Shown here: positions 1 through 8,226 of the stretch, in pieces
Position numbering within the stretch: position 1 is the first letter of the stretch
Layout of the letters: every line of letters begins with the position of its first letter
NCBI GenBank assembly: GCA_964361075.1
Contig: CAYHZL010000103.1
Location: 1 to 12,485 of the forward strand
DNA length: 12,485 nucleotides
Reading direction: 5' to 3'
Source: CAYHZL01 sp964361075
GTDB taxonomy: Bacteria; Bacteroidota; Ignavibacteria; UBA10030; UBA8401
The notes under the pieces: model-generated
What the model was told of the DNA's origin: nothing
The model's database searches: none
What the model saw: only the letters and a program-made list of their open reading frames with translations
Position numbers and translations under genes: made by a program

Positions 1-1413
1 GGAATTCCAGATATACGATTGGTTGTTTGCAAGATCTTTTATTATCGGCAGCCACGTTTGACCAGCATCAGGACTAAAATAAATATCAACAGTGCTTATT
101 ATTTTTTCTGACTGCCATAAAATTTGATAATTTCCATTTACTGTTGCGTGAGAAGAAAGATTTGTTAATTGAATATGAGTTCCGATTTTGGCGAGATCAA
201 AATTATTATTATACAACACCTTTGCTAATTTCACTTTTTGAAATATTTCGTTTGATGTATATCCATACGCCAGCAATGATGCTATTCGTTTCACCTGTCC
301 CGATTCTAATGAAAAATAATTTGTTCCGAATGTATAATCTCCGTCTGAACCCGCAACAGCAGTATCATTTATGATATTATTTCCTTGCCTATAATAACCC
401 GGTTTTAATTTGCTCCATAAAAATTCATCATCTCCCATTGTAAAATTGTTTGCAGGTTCGAAATAATAATAACTTGCAATTGAGTCGCTACTTAATGCAT
501 CAACAAATGTTGAACCAAACATACCAACAGGTCCGCGCCACAATGGATTACGTGAGGGTCCGCAATGCTTAAAGTCTCCTGAAATAATAACATTTTCTTT
601 TTTGTAAAGAATGGAATAATCATCATTCCACTCATTCGTTCCACCATCACCTGTTTCGGAAACTCCAATATATGTTCCCACTAAATCGCCAAAAACAATT
701 CTACTATATTTGAATGAGCTTTCATTTTTAATATCGTACACTTTAAACATCACATCACGAAACAGGGGATGATTGAATTGAAGATATCTCACATCAACAC
801 GAATGCCGTGTCCTGTTCGGCTTAAATTCAGAGTATCGGGATGATACGCAACACCAAAAATATTGTTCTTGGTAATATTAAATCGTTCGTCATTCTGGTC
901 ATTTATTTGAAAGTACGTTTCAAGATCACCAACTTTCTTTCCCATTCCATACAAGCCGTTCCATTGTCCGTTCCACGAAGCAGGCCATGAAGATGGATTA
1001 TTGCTCATCGCAATACTTGAATTTGCTGGATTAAAAAAGCTGTCAACTGGTTCGAACGTCCATGATTTTCCAGTATTAGGGTCTTCATCTCTCCTTAGCG
1101 TGGGTCTATTAACAGGACAAGTGATGACGGAATGAACAGTATCAGGTTTGCCGTCATTGTTATAATCTTTAATTGGCAATTCAAGTCCAAGTAAAATACT
1201 TTCGTCTCCGATATAACCATTTGTTGGATACAACCATGCACTGCGAGGTCCTTTATCACCAGGCTGACCTATTACACCCCAATTACCAATCACAGTTTTA
1301 ATATTGTTTCCATCCATTACTGCAGAACGATGATATTGGTTACCGCTTGTTTGTCCGTACAAGAATGGCACAAAAAACAGTACTGTGAAAGAAACGATGA
1401 GAATCTTTTTCAT
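1..1413 (-). CDS. Secreted protein of unknown function, 3' part beyond window
   Basis: I translated this frame by hand: it is open for 471 codons from ATG at 1413 to the window edge, so the C-terminus is missing. Residues 1-20/21 form a signal peptide (two Lys, hydrophobic core, then YGQ), so the product is exported. Residues 83-91 (DYNNDGKPD) look like a DxNxDGxxD calcium-binding loop. Most of the rest is rich in Asn, Gly and aromatic residues, as in large secreted FCB proteins. Near the cut end, residues 447-454 (SPDAGQTW) match the Asp-box pattern SxDxGxTW, seen in beta-propeller and Ig-like surface modules. A good Shine-Dalgarno (GAGGT, 1418-1422) sits 4 nt before the ATG. The gene starts 36 bp after the stop of the secreted amylase, so it is probably its co-transcribed downstream neighbour. 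A T9SS sorting domain past the edge is likely but unseen. The enzymatic or binding function is unknown. Confidence 0.85.
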   Translation of the reverse strand, partial: MKKILIVSFTVLFFVPFLYGQTSGNQYHRSAVMDGNNIKTVIGNWGVIGQPGDKGPRSAWLYPTNGYIGDESILLGLELPIKDYNNDGKPDTVHSVITCPVNRPTLRRDEDPNTGKSWTFEPVDSFFNPANSSIAMSNNPSSWPASWNGQWNGLYGMGKKVGDLETYFQINDQNDERFNITKNNIFGVAYHPDTLNLSRTGHGIRVDVRYLQFNHPLFRDVMFKVYDIKNESSFKYSRIVFGDLVGTYIGVSETGDGGTNEWNDDYSILYKKENVIISGDFKHCGPSRNPLWRGPVGMFGSTFVDALSSDSIASYYYFEPANNFTMGDDEFLWSKLKPGYYRQGNNIINDTAVAGSDGDYTFGTNYFSLESGQVKRIASLLAYGYTSNEIFQKVKLAKVLYNNNFDLAKIGTHIQLTNLSSHATVNGNYQILWQSEKIISTVDIYFSPDAGQTWLPIIKDLANNQSYIWNS

Positions 1414-1449
1414 GGCTACCTCACTATTTTTAGAATTGATGGTCCACTA

Positions 1450-4400
1450 TTATTTCGTTAACAACATTTTTTTAATCTCAACAAAATTTCCCGCTTTTAA
1501 CTGATAGAAATATAATCCGCTAGATAATCCCTTTGCGTTGAACGTTGTTTGATATGTTCCTGCTTCTTGCCGTTCATTGACGAGCGTTGCCACTTCTCTT
1601 CCAATCACATCGTACACTTTTAACGTTACATAACTGTTCACTGATAACTGATAACTGATCACTGTTGAAGGGTTAAACGGATTGGGATAATTTTGCGACA
1701 GTGAATATTCAGTTGGAATATTTTGTGCAGATGAATTTCGATCTACAATAGCGGTAATTGTAGGAACGATAAGTTTCCTTACACTGTCCGAAAGTATAAA
1801 TACTGCAGAACCATATCCGGGAAGTGTTACGTCGAATGTTGCTGAACCGCTTGCGAAGGAAATAATATACGATGTATCATTGTATACATCGTTCATGAAA
1901 TATGGTTTTCCATTGATAACTCCTTTACTGAATAAAACATTTTGCGAGCTGCCGCTTCCCACTATTGTCAGCGTTGCCTTCGTCGAAGTAGAATTCATAT
2001 TGCACAAAGAGATACCATTTTCATTGTCGAACGAACGGACAATTCCATACATGCCGTCGTTACCAGTTGCGATTCGCGCAAAGTTTTGTGTAGCAAAAGC
2101 ACGATACGTTCCGCGAATCCACGCGAGCCGTTGGTAATGCGGAATGAGTAACGTCTTGCCATCAAAATTCCAGTTGATTGTACTTCGAGCTCGGTCTTCC
2201 TTCGCACCTGAAATTCCGTAACCAAATCCGACTTCCTGTCCATTCCATATCATCGGAAAACCGGGCGCAGAAAAAATTGCCGTTGCCATCGGCATTGTCC
2301 GCTTAAATGTTTCCGTCGCGCCAAGAGAATTATTGCCTGAATAAAAGTACGCAATGCGATCTTCATCTTGTGATTCCATGAAACGCATATATAACGAATT
2401 CGGTCCGGGATAAAAGCCTGCGTTGATGATATCGTTGTTAAGATTATCTATTGCACCCGGTGTAAAACCAAAACTACGTATTTGATTGAAATACAATTTA
2501 AAATCATACGCCGCATCAAGTCCGCCATTGATGCCGCCGCTGGTATAATCCGCATAAATTGTTTCTGTACCAGAACCGGTTCCGTCATCTTCACCAAGTA
2601 AAAAAATATCCGGTTTGATATGCTTGAGTGCATCACGTAATGGCTTGCCCATATATTGTTCGCCGTATCTACGATGTGGTCCCCAGTACACATCAAAGCG
2701 ATAACCATCGAGACCAAAATCTTTAATCCAATATTTGTATGCATTGATCATTTCAGCACGTGCATCAATATCGGTCCAGTTATAATTCAGTAATTGTTCG
2801 CTGAACCCGCTGTAATAATTGAAACCGTCCGCATCGAACGATTGTCCGAGTCCATTTGAATTGTGAGGAATATTGGTGTGCTCGTACCATGTCCAGTAAC
2901 GGGAATTTTGTTTGAACAAATGTGCATCTTGCGACCAAGGATGAAATCGGCTGGTATGATTTGGTGTTACATCGAGAATAACTTTTATTCCAAGCGTATG
3001 TGCCTGCGATATAAAATTTTTAAAATCCTGATTCGTTCCGTACTCCGGCGCAACATTATAGAAATCAACAATATTATAACCAGGACCGTAATGCTGATCA
3101 ATTGGATACGCATTTTTCATCACCGGCATCATCCAAATTACATTGAAGCCAAGGTCTTTGATGTATTGTAATCTTTGTGCCGCGCCATTAATCGTTCCGG
3201 ATTGTGTAAATGATTTCGGAAAGAGAAAATAGACACGCGCACGTTTTGCCCACTCCGGATTACTGGCAATGGTCGGATTCTGATATGTTCCATCATCTTT
3301 GATCATAAAATACGATCGTGTTGTATCTGCACGTCCAGCAGTATCCGATGCAACAAGTGTGAAATAATATTCTCCGCGCACAGTTGGTTTTGTAATCCCA
3401 ACGGTCTCTCCACTACGTCCATTCAATCCGAGAGGCATCGTTGGATCATCAATCCATTTATATTGCATTGACTTGCCATCAGGATGCTTACTTCCGGATG
3501 CGCTCAGCGTCAATTGATTACCTGAAGCAGAAGCAACAGTTGCCTGCGCAAACGGCGAATGATCGACAACATAAGTAAATGTTACTGAATCTGAAATAAT
3601 TTTCGTTCCATTCGTATCGGCAACAGCAACAAAAATATTTTTCCCTTCCGTCAATGTATCAGCAACTGTGTAAGTGCCGTTGACTGCATTTGCAAATGTT
3701 GTATCGAAACCATTGCGAACAATTTTTATGATATGAATGGAAGTATCATTCACAATTCCTCGCAACGATCGAAATTTATTTCTCGTTGCATATCCACCTT
3801 GTGTAGTGATCTGCACAAATCCTGCCTGTGTCGTAAAATTAACCGTGTCCGAATTTATTCCGCCCGCACTTGAACCAGCAGTCAGCACAATAGTATGTTT
3901 TCCATTTGCAAGAGGTGTTAGCACCGTATAAGCAAGTTGTTTCGTTGCTGCGTCGTAATATTTTCCCAAACCGGTAATTGAAATACCATCCATCTTCAAC
4001 AGTATTTTTGATGTATCAATTGTTGTCCCGTTTTTTGGATAAATGTACGAAGTGATTGTCGGAAGATTTGTTGTAACAATCGGCTGACGTTGATTTGGGA
4101 GAACATATAAAATGGTCGGATCTTTCGTAATGATAAACGTATTATTATTGTCTTTCGGATTTTCGTGGTGATTCAGCGGGTCATTCGGCCATGATTGCGC
4201 TCCAGTATAAAAAAATTTGTATTGCCATGCACCCGGAACTCCAACAGAAGGAGGATTTGGATTCCCTCCAATTGCAAGTGTAAAATTCTTTGTCCAAATA
4301 TTCCCTCCAATAAATTGCATTGGAGTCGCAGTATTATCCCACTTATTAAATTCACCAACAAGAAACAATTGAGGACTTGAAGAAGCATTGTAGCGAAACG

Positions 4401-4476
4401 TTACAGTAACACTATCTTGTGCAAAAACCGTAATGCTAAATAAAAGATTCAACGCCAATACAAAAAATATTTTCAT
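1450..4476 (-). CDS. Secreted multidomain GH13 alpha-amylase-family enzyme with T9SS sorting domain
   Basis: A 1008-residue exported glycoside hydrolase, predicted to cleave alpha-1,4-glucans outside the cell. Order of parts: signal peptide 1-20 (ends VFAQ); CBM48/AMPK-like starch-binding domain about 21-115 (LVGEFNKWD, then WQYKFFY); Ig-like modules about 135-303; PKD-like module about 305-393; GH13 barrel about 405-800; C-terminal beta domain to about 897; T9SS type A sorting domain about 924-1008. Conserved GH13 regions are visible: region I D502-N506-H507 (DVTPNH), region II with nucleophile D595 (GYRFDV), region III with acid/base E629 (LLGED), region IV with D704. Region IV reads MESQDEDR, so the usual His before the Asp is Gln703. 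AAGGA at 4485-4489 lies 8 nt before the ATG, next to the upstream stop, suggesting translational coupling. T9SS cargo is normally moved across the outer membrane and released or anchored. The exact specificity (amylase, pullulanase or other) cannot be fixed from sequence. Confidence 0.93.
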   Translation of the reverse strand: MKIFFVLALNLLFSITVFAQDSVTVTFRYNASSSPQLFLVGEFNKWDNTATPMQFIGGNIWTKNFTLAIGGNPNPPSVGVPGAWQYKFFYTGAQSWPNDPLNHHENPKDNNNTFIITKDPTILYVLPNQRQPIVTTNLPTITSYIYPKNGTTIDTSKILLKMDGISITGLGKYYDAATKQLAYTVLTPLANGKHTIVLTAGSSAGGINSDTVNFTTQAGFVQITTQGGYATRNKFRSLRGIVNDTSIHIIKIVRNGFDTTFANAVNGTYTVADTLTEGKNIFVAVADTNGTKIISDSVTFTYVVDHSPFAQATVASASGNQLTLSASGSKHPDGKSMQYKWIDDPTMPLGLNGRSGETVGITKPTVRGEYYFTLVASDTAGRADTTRSYFMIKDDGTYQNPTIASNPEWAKRARVYFLFPKSFTQSGTINGAAQRLQYIKDLGFNVIWMMPVMKNAYPIDQHYGPGYNIVDFYNVAPEYGTNQDFKNFISQAHTLGIKVILDVTPNHTSRFHPWSQDAHLFKQNSRYWTWYEHTNIPHNSNGLGQSFDADGFNYYSGFSEQLLNYNWTDIDARAEMINAYKYWIKDFGLDGYRFDVYWGPHRRYGEQYMGKPLRDALKHIKPDIFLLGEDDGTGSGTETIYADYTSGGINGGLDAAYDFKLYFNQIRSFGFTPGAIDNLNNDIINAGFYPGPNSLYMRFMESQDEDRIAYFYSGNNSLGATETFKRTMPMATAIFSAPGFPMIWNGQEVGFGYGISGAKEDRARSTINWNFDGKTLLIPHYQRLAWIRGTYRAFATQNFARIATGNDGMYGIVRSFDNENGISLCNMNSTSTKATLTIVGSGSSQNVLFSKGVINGKPYFMNDVYNDTSYIISFASGSATFDVTLPGYGSAVFILSDSVRKLIVPTITAIVDRNSSAQNIPTEYSLSQNYPNPFNPSTVISYQLSVNSYVTLKVYDVIGREVATLVNERQEAGTYQTTFNAKGLSSGLYFYQLKAGNFVEIKKMLLTK
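1632..1666. repeat. Five tandem heptamers inside the T9SS sorting-domain coding sequence
   Basis: On the plus strand the sequence divides exactly into AACTGTT, CACTGAT, AACTGAT, AACTGAT and CACTGTT, that is five copies of MACTGWT. On the coding (minus) strand it spells TVISYQLSVNSY, residues 938-949 of the amylase, inside the sorting domain just after NPFNPS. Because 7 is not a multiple of 3, the peptide shows no simple repeat. It resembles the short heptameric tandem repeats known from other bacterial groups, but the frame and the domain are intact. Confidence 0.8.
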
Positions 4477-4489
4477 AAAAATTTTTCCT

Positions 4490-5899
4490 TTAATAATTTA
4501 CAAAGAGTAAACGACCACTGTGTGCTTTTACTTGTAAAATAACTTTATCGCCGGTAAATGAGAGTTGTTCTTTAGTTACTCCGTCTCTCATCTGTTTTGG
4601 TGTGGCGGATAATGGCAATGTTATATTACGCGTTCTTTTATTTTTACTGAGAATGATATACGCAGACTGATTTTTCAATGAGCGTTCATAAATCAGCGTT
4701 TCATGTTCATCATCAGTTTGCACAATTCGAAATTCACCACGGCGCAACACTTCGGATGAATTTCGAAGATGAATTAATTGCTTGTAGAATAAATGCAGTT
4801 CTTTATTCCATTTCCTTTCATCCCATATCATCGTTCTTCTGCAGTCGGGATCTTTTCCACCTTCCATTCCTATTTCATCGCCGTAGTACACCATTGGCGC
4901 ACCAACGTACGTCATTTGAAAAAAGACTGAAAGTTTCATTCGCCACAAAGTTTTTTTGCATAGGGTGAAATACCGTTCCGTGTCGTGACTTCCTAAAAGA
5001 TTCTGCATTGCAAAGTTTGCTTCGGCAGGATATAACGCGCGTGTGCGTGCAAGGTCAGCATCAAACTGCGATGGTGTTGTTTTGTCCTGCGTAAAAAACT
5101 TTACACAGGCATCTCGAAATTTATAATTCATCGTCGCATCAAACTCATCACCGCGCAGCCACGGACTTGCATCTTCCCACAATTCGCCAACAATGTAACA
5201 ATCCGGATTGATAGACTTTACGAGTGAACACCATTCTTTCCAAAAATTATGCGGCACTTCGTTCGGCACGTCTAACCTCCAACCATCAATACCCAATTCC
5301 GTCCAATATTTTGCCACTTCAAATAAATACGTCTTCACTTCAGGATTCTGCGCCATCAACTTCGGCAACGAACCATATCCCCACCAACATTCATAATTTG
5401 GTTTTGAAGGAGAACTAACCGGTAATGAAAAAATATTGAACCATGAAAAATATTTTGAGTCAACCCCTTTTTCTTTTACATCAGCAAATGCCCAATGCGC
5501 TGTTCCGACATGATTAAAGACACCATCAATGACAATACGAATATTACTGCGATGACATTTCTGAACAAATGTTTTGAACAATTCATTGGTTCCAAATGCA
5601 GAATCAATTTTTAAATAATCGGAAGCGTTGTATTTGTGGTTGGTTGATGCGGCAAAAATAGGATTGAGATACATTGTATTAATGCCAAGGTCTTTAAGAT
5701 AAGGCAGCTTGTTTACAATGCCTTGCAAGTCTCCGCCGAAAAAATTATTCGACTTCGGCACATTGCCCCATTGTTCAACATTCGGCGGGTCATTTTTTGT
5801 ATCACCGTTTTCAAATCTATCAGGAAATATTTGATAGAAGACTGCATCTGTAACCCAATCCATAACTTTTGATTTTGAACCTTGGTTTTGTGAAATCAT
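4490..5899 (-). CDS. Neopullulanase/cyclomaltodextrinase-like GH13 glycosidase (cytoplasmic)
   Basis: A 469-residue GH13 enzyme without signal peptide or membrane segment, predicted to hydrolyse maltodextrins or cyclodextrins in the cytoplasm. The opening DWVTDAVFYQIFPDRFENGD (residues 14-33) is typical of the cyclomaltodextrinase/neopullulanase group (GH13_20-like). All four conserved regions are canonical: D125-N129-H130 (DGVFNH), nucleophile D210 (GWRLDVPNEV), acid/base E239 (IVGELWEDASPW), and H305-D306 (LLGSHDTER). A GH13 C-terminal beta domain occupies about 385-469. Classical members are near 580 residues because of an N-terminal CBM34 dimerisation domain; that domain is absent here and the barrel starts almost at the N-terminus. 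No Shine-Dalgarno precedes the ATG at 5899; Met13 is an alternative start, since homology begins there. First gene of the probable three-gene operon, 13 bp ahead of the secreted amylase; the pair would process extracellular glucans and their imported fragments. Exact specificity is inference. Confidence 0.93.
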   Translation of the reverse strand: MISQNQGSKSKVMDWVTDAVFYQIFPDRFENGDTKNDPPNVEQWGNVPKSNNFFGGDLQGIVNKLPYLKDLGINTMYLNPIFAASTNHKYNASDYLKIDSAFGTNELFKTFVQKCHRSNIRIVIDGVFNHVGTAHWAFADVKEKGVDSKYFSWFNIFSLPVSSPSKPNYECWWGYGSLPKLMAQNPEVKTYLFEVAKYWTELGIDGWRLDVPNEVPHNFWKEWCSLVKSINPDCYIVGELWEDASPWLRGDEFDATMNYKFRDACVKFFTQDKTTPSQFDADLARTRALYPAEANFAMQNLLGSHDTERYFTLCKKTLWRMKLSVFFQMTYVGAPMVYYGDEIGMEGGKDPDCRRTMIWDERKWNKELHLFYKQLIHLRNSSEVLRRGEFRIVQTDDEHETLIYERSLKNQSAYIILSKNKRTRNITLPLSATPKQMRDGVTKEQLSFTGDKVILQVKAHSGRLLFVNY

Positions 5900-6047
5900 A
5901 ATTTAAATTTTAGATCAAAAAATTAGCATGAATTTATTTACGATTTATTTTTTTGGAAGGGCTTTCATGAACAAAGAAAATTCTACAAACGCTCATCTTG
6001 GATTATTTTACCCTGAAATGTAATGAATCCTGTATTTTATTGCAAAT

Positions 6048-6078
6048 TTTGAATGTTACTAAAATTCCACTATCTTTA
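6048..6078 (+). promoter_or_regulatory. Candidate Bacteroidota-type promoter for the first SGNH-TPR gene
   Basis: TTTG at 6048-6051, a 19-nt spacer, then TATCTTTA at 6071-6078. This matches the Bacteroidota consensus TTTG-N19-21-TAnnTTTG except for the last base. It lies 26 nt before the TTG start, in the 205-bp gap between divergent genes. No equally good site was found for the minus-strand glycosidase in the same gap. It is a pattern match only; the region is AT-rich, so chance matches are possible. Confidence 0.42.
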
Positions 6079-6095
6079 GAAAACAACTTGAAACG

Positions 6096-6107
6096 AAGGA
6101 CACATTG
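6096..6107 (+). promoter_or_regulatory. Ribosome binding site and TTG start codon
   Basis: AAGGA at 6096-6100 lies 4 nt before TTG at 6105-6107. The frame then reads KKKTAANHNF and runs into the membrane anchor. The Shine-Dalgarno and the position of the hydrophobic segment (residues 17-40) support this rare start; the next in-frame ATG codons lie well past the anchor. Confidence 0.6.
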
Positions 6108-8105
6108 AAAAAAAAGACTGCTGCTAACCACAATTTTTCGAAAAACAAAAAACGACTTTTTATAATTTTCACGATAATTACTCCAATAATTATTCTTCTT
6201 TTATTGGAATTATGCCTTCGATTATTTAACTACGGTCCTAATCTTTCGCTTTTTACAACAGAGAACATTCATGGCAAAACCTACTATACCATGAATCCTG
6301 ACATTAAGTATCGCTATTTTTCTCAAGTAGAATTCAGTCCTATTACATCTCCAGAAAATTTTTTAACGACCAAATCTAAAGATACATATCGCATTTTTTG
6401 TTTAGGTGCATCAACAACAGTTGGATATCCATATTGGTACAACGCCGCTTTTTCTTCTTTCTTGCGAGACCGTTTGCAAAAACAATTTCCTAATAAGAAA
6501 TGTGAAATTATCAATTTAGGAATGACCGCTACGAACAGTTACACCGCTGTTGATATCGCACGCGAATTGGTGGACTATGAACCGGATTTATTAATTGTCT
6601 ATGATGGACATAACGAATTCTACGGGGCTCTTGGAATTGCATCACGAGAAACACTCGGGGCTTCTCGGTGGATTGCAAAGGCATACTTGCGTTTGGTACA
6701 TGTACGAACATTCCAGTTACTACGGAATACTGTTTCCAACATTGCATCTATCTTTAGCGCTCCCGCACCTGCGGAAGGAAGAGGAACAATGATGGAACGG
6801 CTTTCCCGCGGGAAATATATTCCGTATGCCAGTCCAACATATTATGATGCACTTTCAATTTTTAAAGAGAACCTGCACGAAATACAAAATATCTGTAACG
6901 ATCATAAGATACCGATAATGATTTCATCTCAAGTATCAAATTTGCGCGGACAGCGTCCATTCATCTCTGGCGAATATCCAGGCTCATCAGCAAATACCAA
7001 AGAACTCTATCATGCAAATTTTGAAAAAGGCGTTAGCTTACTGAATGCTGAAAATATTGATTCCGCACTTGTAGTGTTCCGTACTCTGCTCTCTTTCGAT
7101 ACGTTACGTGCAGATGTCCATTATTTTTTAGGGAAATGTTATGAAAAGAAAAACAATCCTGCCGAAGCATTGAAAGAATTTGTAAAAGCACGCGATGATG
7201 ATCAGCTTCGCTTTCGAGCAAGTTCGGATCTGAATGATATGCTGCGCCAAAATTGTACAAGAGAAAATGAATTCTTCGTGGATATCGAACAACTCTTCAA
7301 AGAAAATTCACGCGATTCACTTATTGGAAACGAACTCATCGTTGAACATCTTCACCCAAACGCATGGGGATATTTTTTGATGGCGAAGGAATATGCACGA
7401 GTGATGAGACAACATCACTTATTTGCGACAAACGAGGAATGGAATAACGCCGTGCCGGTGGACGAAAATGAACTGTGGCAGCAACGCCATGTAACAGAAT
7501 TTGATGAACGACTTGCCAAACGAAAAACTGAAATTCTTACTGCATCATGGCCATTCAAACAATTGACCGTGCCGGTAGTATCATCTATCAAGCCGGAAGA
7601 TGCGTTAGGAAATATTATAGAAAATGTTGTACGCGGAGACTGGAATTGGTTAGATGGTCACAAGCAAACCGCTAACTATTATCTGCAGCGTGGGGAAAAA
7701 GAAAATGCAGCTAAAGAATTTGAAACTATCATTAATCAAATACCAGATGATGTCCAACCGTATTTACAATTGGCGCACATCTATCTTGAAATGGGAAAAC
7801 TTGAAAAAGTAAAAAATGTTTTAACTTCTTCACTTGCAATCGAAAAAACAATTCTTGCGTACCGAGCACTTGGCGACATTGCACTCAATCAAAACAAACC
7901 TCTCGAAGCAGTTTCTTATTATGAGGCAATGACAATATTTAACCAAAGCGTTAACGAAAAATTGCAGAACGGGTATTTGTTGGCTTTTGCGCAGTATCGT
8001 GCAGGAAATAATGAGTTGGCGCGAAACCAATTACTTCTCCTTCTACAACTCAAACCCGATTATTTACCGGCAATTGAGTTGCTAACGAAAATTTCAAAAA
8101 AATAA
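6105..8105 (+). CDS. Membrane-anchored SGNH/GDSL hydrolase-like protein with TPR repeats (paralog 1)
   Basis: A 666-residue protein that starts with TTG. A basic N-terminus and one hydrophobic helix (about 17-40) anchor it, with the rest predicted periplasmic. SGNH blocks are recognisable: block I CLGASTTVGYPY with nucleophile Ser103; block II NLGMTATNS with Gly139; block III GHNEFYG with Asn170; block V EHLHPNAWGY with His417. The acidic residue of block V is Glu414 rather than the usual Asp. Between blocks III and V (about 303-370) lies a TPR-like helical pair, followed by ARDDDQLRFRASS. At least three further TPR-like units follow at about 519-655. SGNH enzymes are esterases, lipases or acyltransferases acting on acyl groups of lipids, glycans or peptides; TPRs bind proteins. 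An envelope deacylase or transacylase with a protein partner is plausible, but the substrate is unknown. It has its own promoter candidate and converges on the parvulin gene. A second copy of the architecture starts at 10396. Confidence 0.88.
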   Translation: MKKKTAANHNFSKNKKRLFIIFTIITPIIILLLLELCLRLFNYGPNLSLFTTENIHGKTYYTMNPDIKYRYFSQVEFSPITSPENFLTTKSKDTYRIFCLGASTTVGYPYWYNAAFSSFLRDRLQKQFPNKKCEIINLGMTATNSYTAVDIARELVDYEPDLLIVYDGHNEFYGALGIASRETLGASRWIAKAYLRLVHVRTFQLLRNTVSNIASIFSAPAPAEGRGTMMERLSRGKYIPYASPTYYDALSIFKENLHEIQNICNDHKIPIMISSQVSNLRGQRPFISGEYPGSSANTKELYHANFEKGVSLLNAENIDSALVVFRTLLSFDTLRADVHYFLGKCYEKKNNPAEALKEFVKARDDDQLRFRASSDLNDMLRQNCTRENEFFVDIEQLFKENSRDSLIGNELIVEHLHPNAWGYFLMAKEYARVMRQHHLFATNEEWNNAVPVDENELWQQRHVTEFDERLAKRKTEILTASWPFKQLTVPVVSSIKPEDALGNIIENVVRGDWNWLDGHKQTANYYLQRGEKENAAKEFETIINQIPDDVQPYLQLAHIYLEMGKLEKVKNVLTSSLAIEKTILAYRALGDIALNQNKPLEAVSYYEAMTIFNQSVNEKLQNGYLLAFAQYRAGNNELARNQLLLLLQLKPDYLPAIELLTKISKK

Positions 8106-8137
8106 CAGTAAGAAACATTTGAAAAATCCAAAATCAA

Positions 8138-8189
8138 TGTCATTCCGGGGAGCGAAGCGACGAGGAATCTCGCTTCGTTCGGAATGACA
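8138..8189. repeat. REP-like palindromic element between convergent genes
   Basis: Outer arms TGTCATTCCG (8138-8147) and CGGAATGACA (8180-8189) are perfect inverted repeats. Inner arms CGAAGCGA (8153-8160) and TCGCTTCG (8170-8177) are also perfect, around a 9-nt loop. The 121-bp gap between the convergent stops holds nothing else. The core (CATTCCG, GCGAAGCGA, GAGGAATC) resembles dispersed extragenic palindromes I recall from many bacterial genomes. It could act as a bidirectional terminator or RNA stabiliser, although no strong T-run follows on the plus strand. Confidence 0.7.
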
Positions 8190-8226
8190 ATAAAAAATAA
8201 TTTCTCAGATGTCTCAGCAGCTAACA

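Noticed and set aside
144..374. 76-codon plus-strand open frame
   Set aside because: It lies entirely opposite the 471-codon secreted-protein frame on the minus strand, has no recognisable domain, and fits a shadow.
2863..3171. 102-codon plus-strand open frame
   Set aside because: Antisense to the GH13 barrel; composition is that of a frame shadow with no known motif.
5861..5863. Met13 as the true start of the cytoplasmic GH13 enzyme
   Set aside because: Homology begins at DWVTDAV, so it is possible, but neither ATG has a well-spaced Shine-Dalgarno; the longer frame is kept and the alternative noted.
5900..6104. Promoter for the minus-strand glycosidase in the divergent gap
   Set aside because: No TAnnTTTG with a correctly spaced TTTG was found on that strand; AT-rich partial matches were too weak to list.
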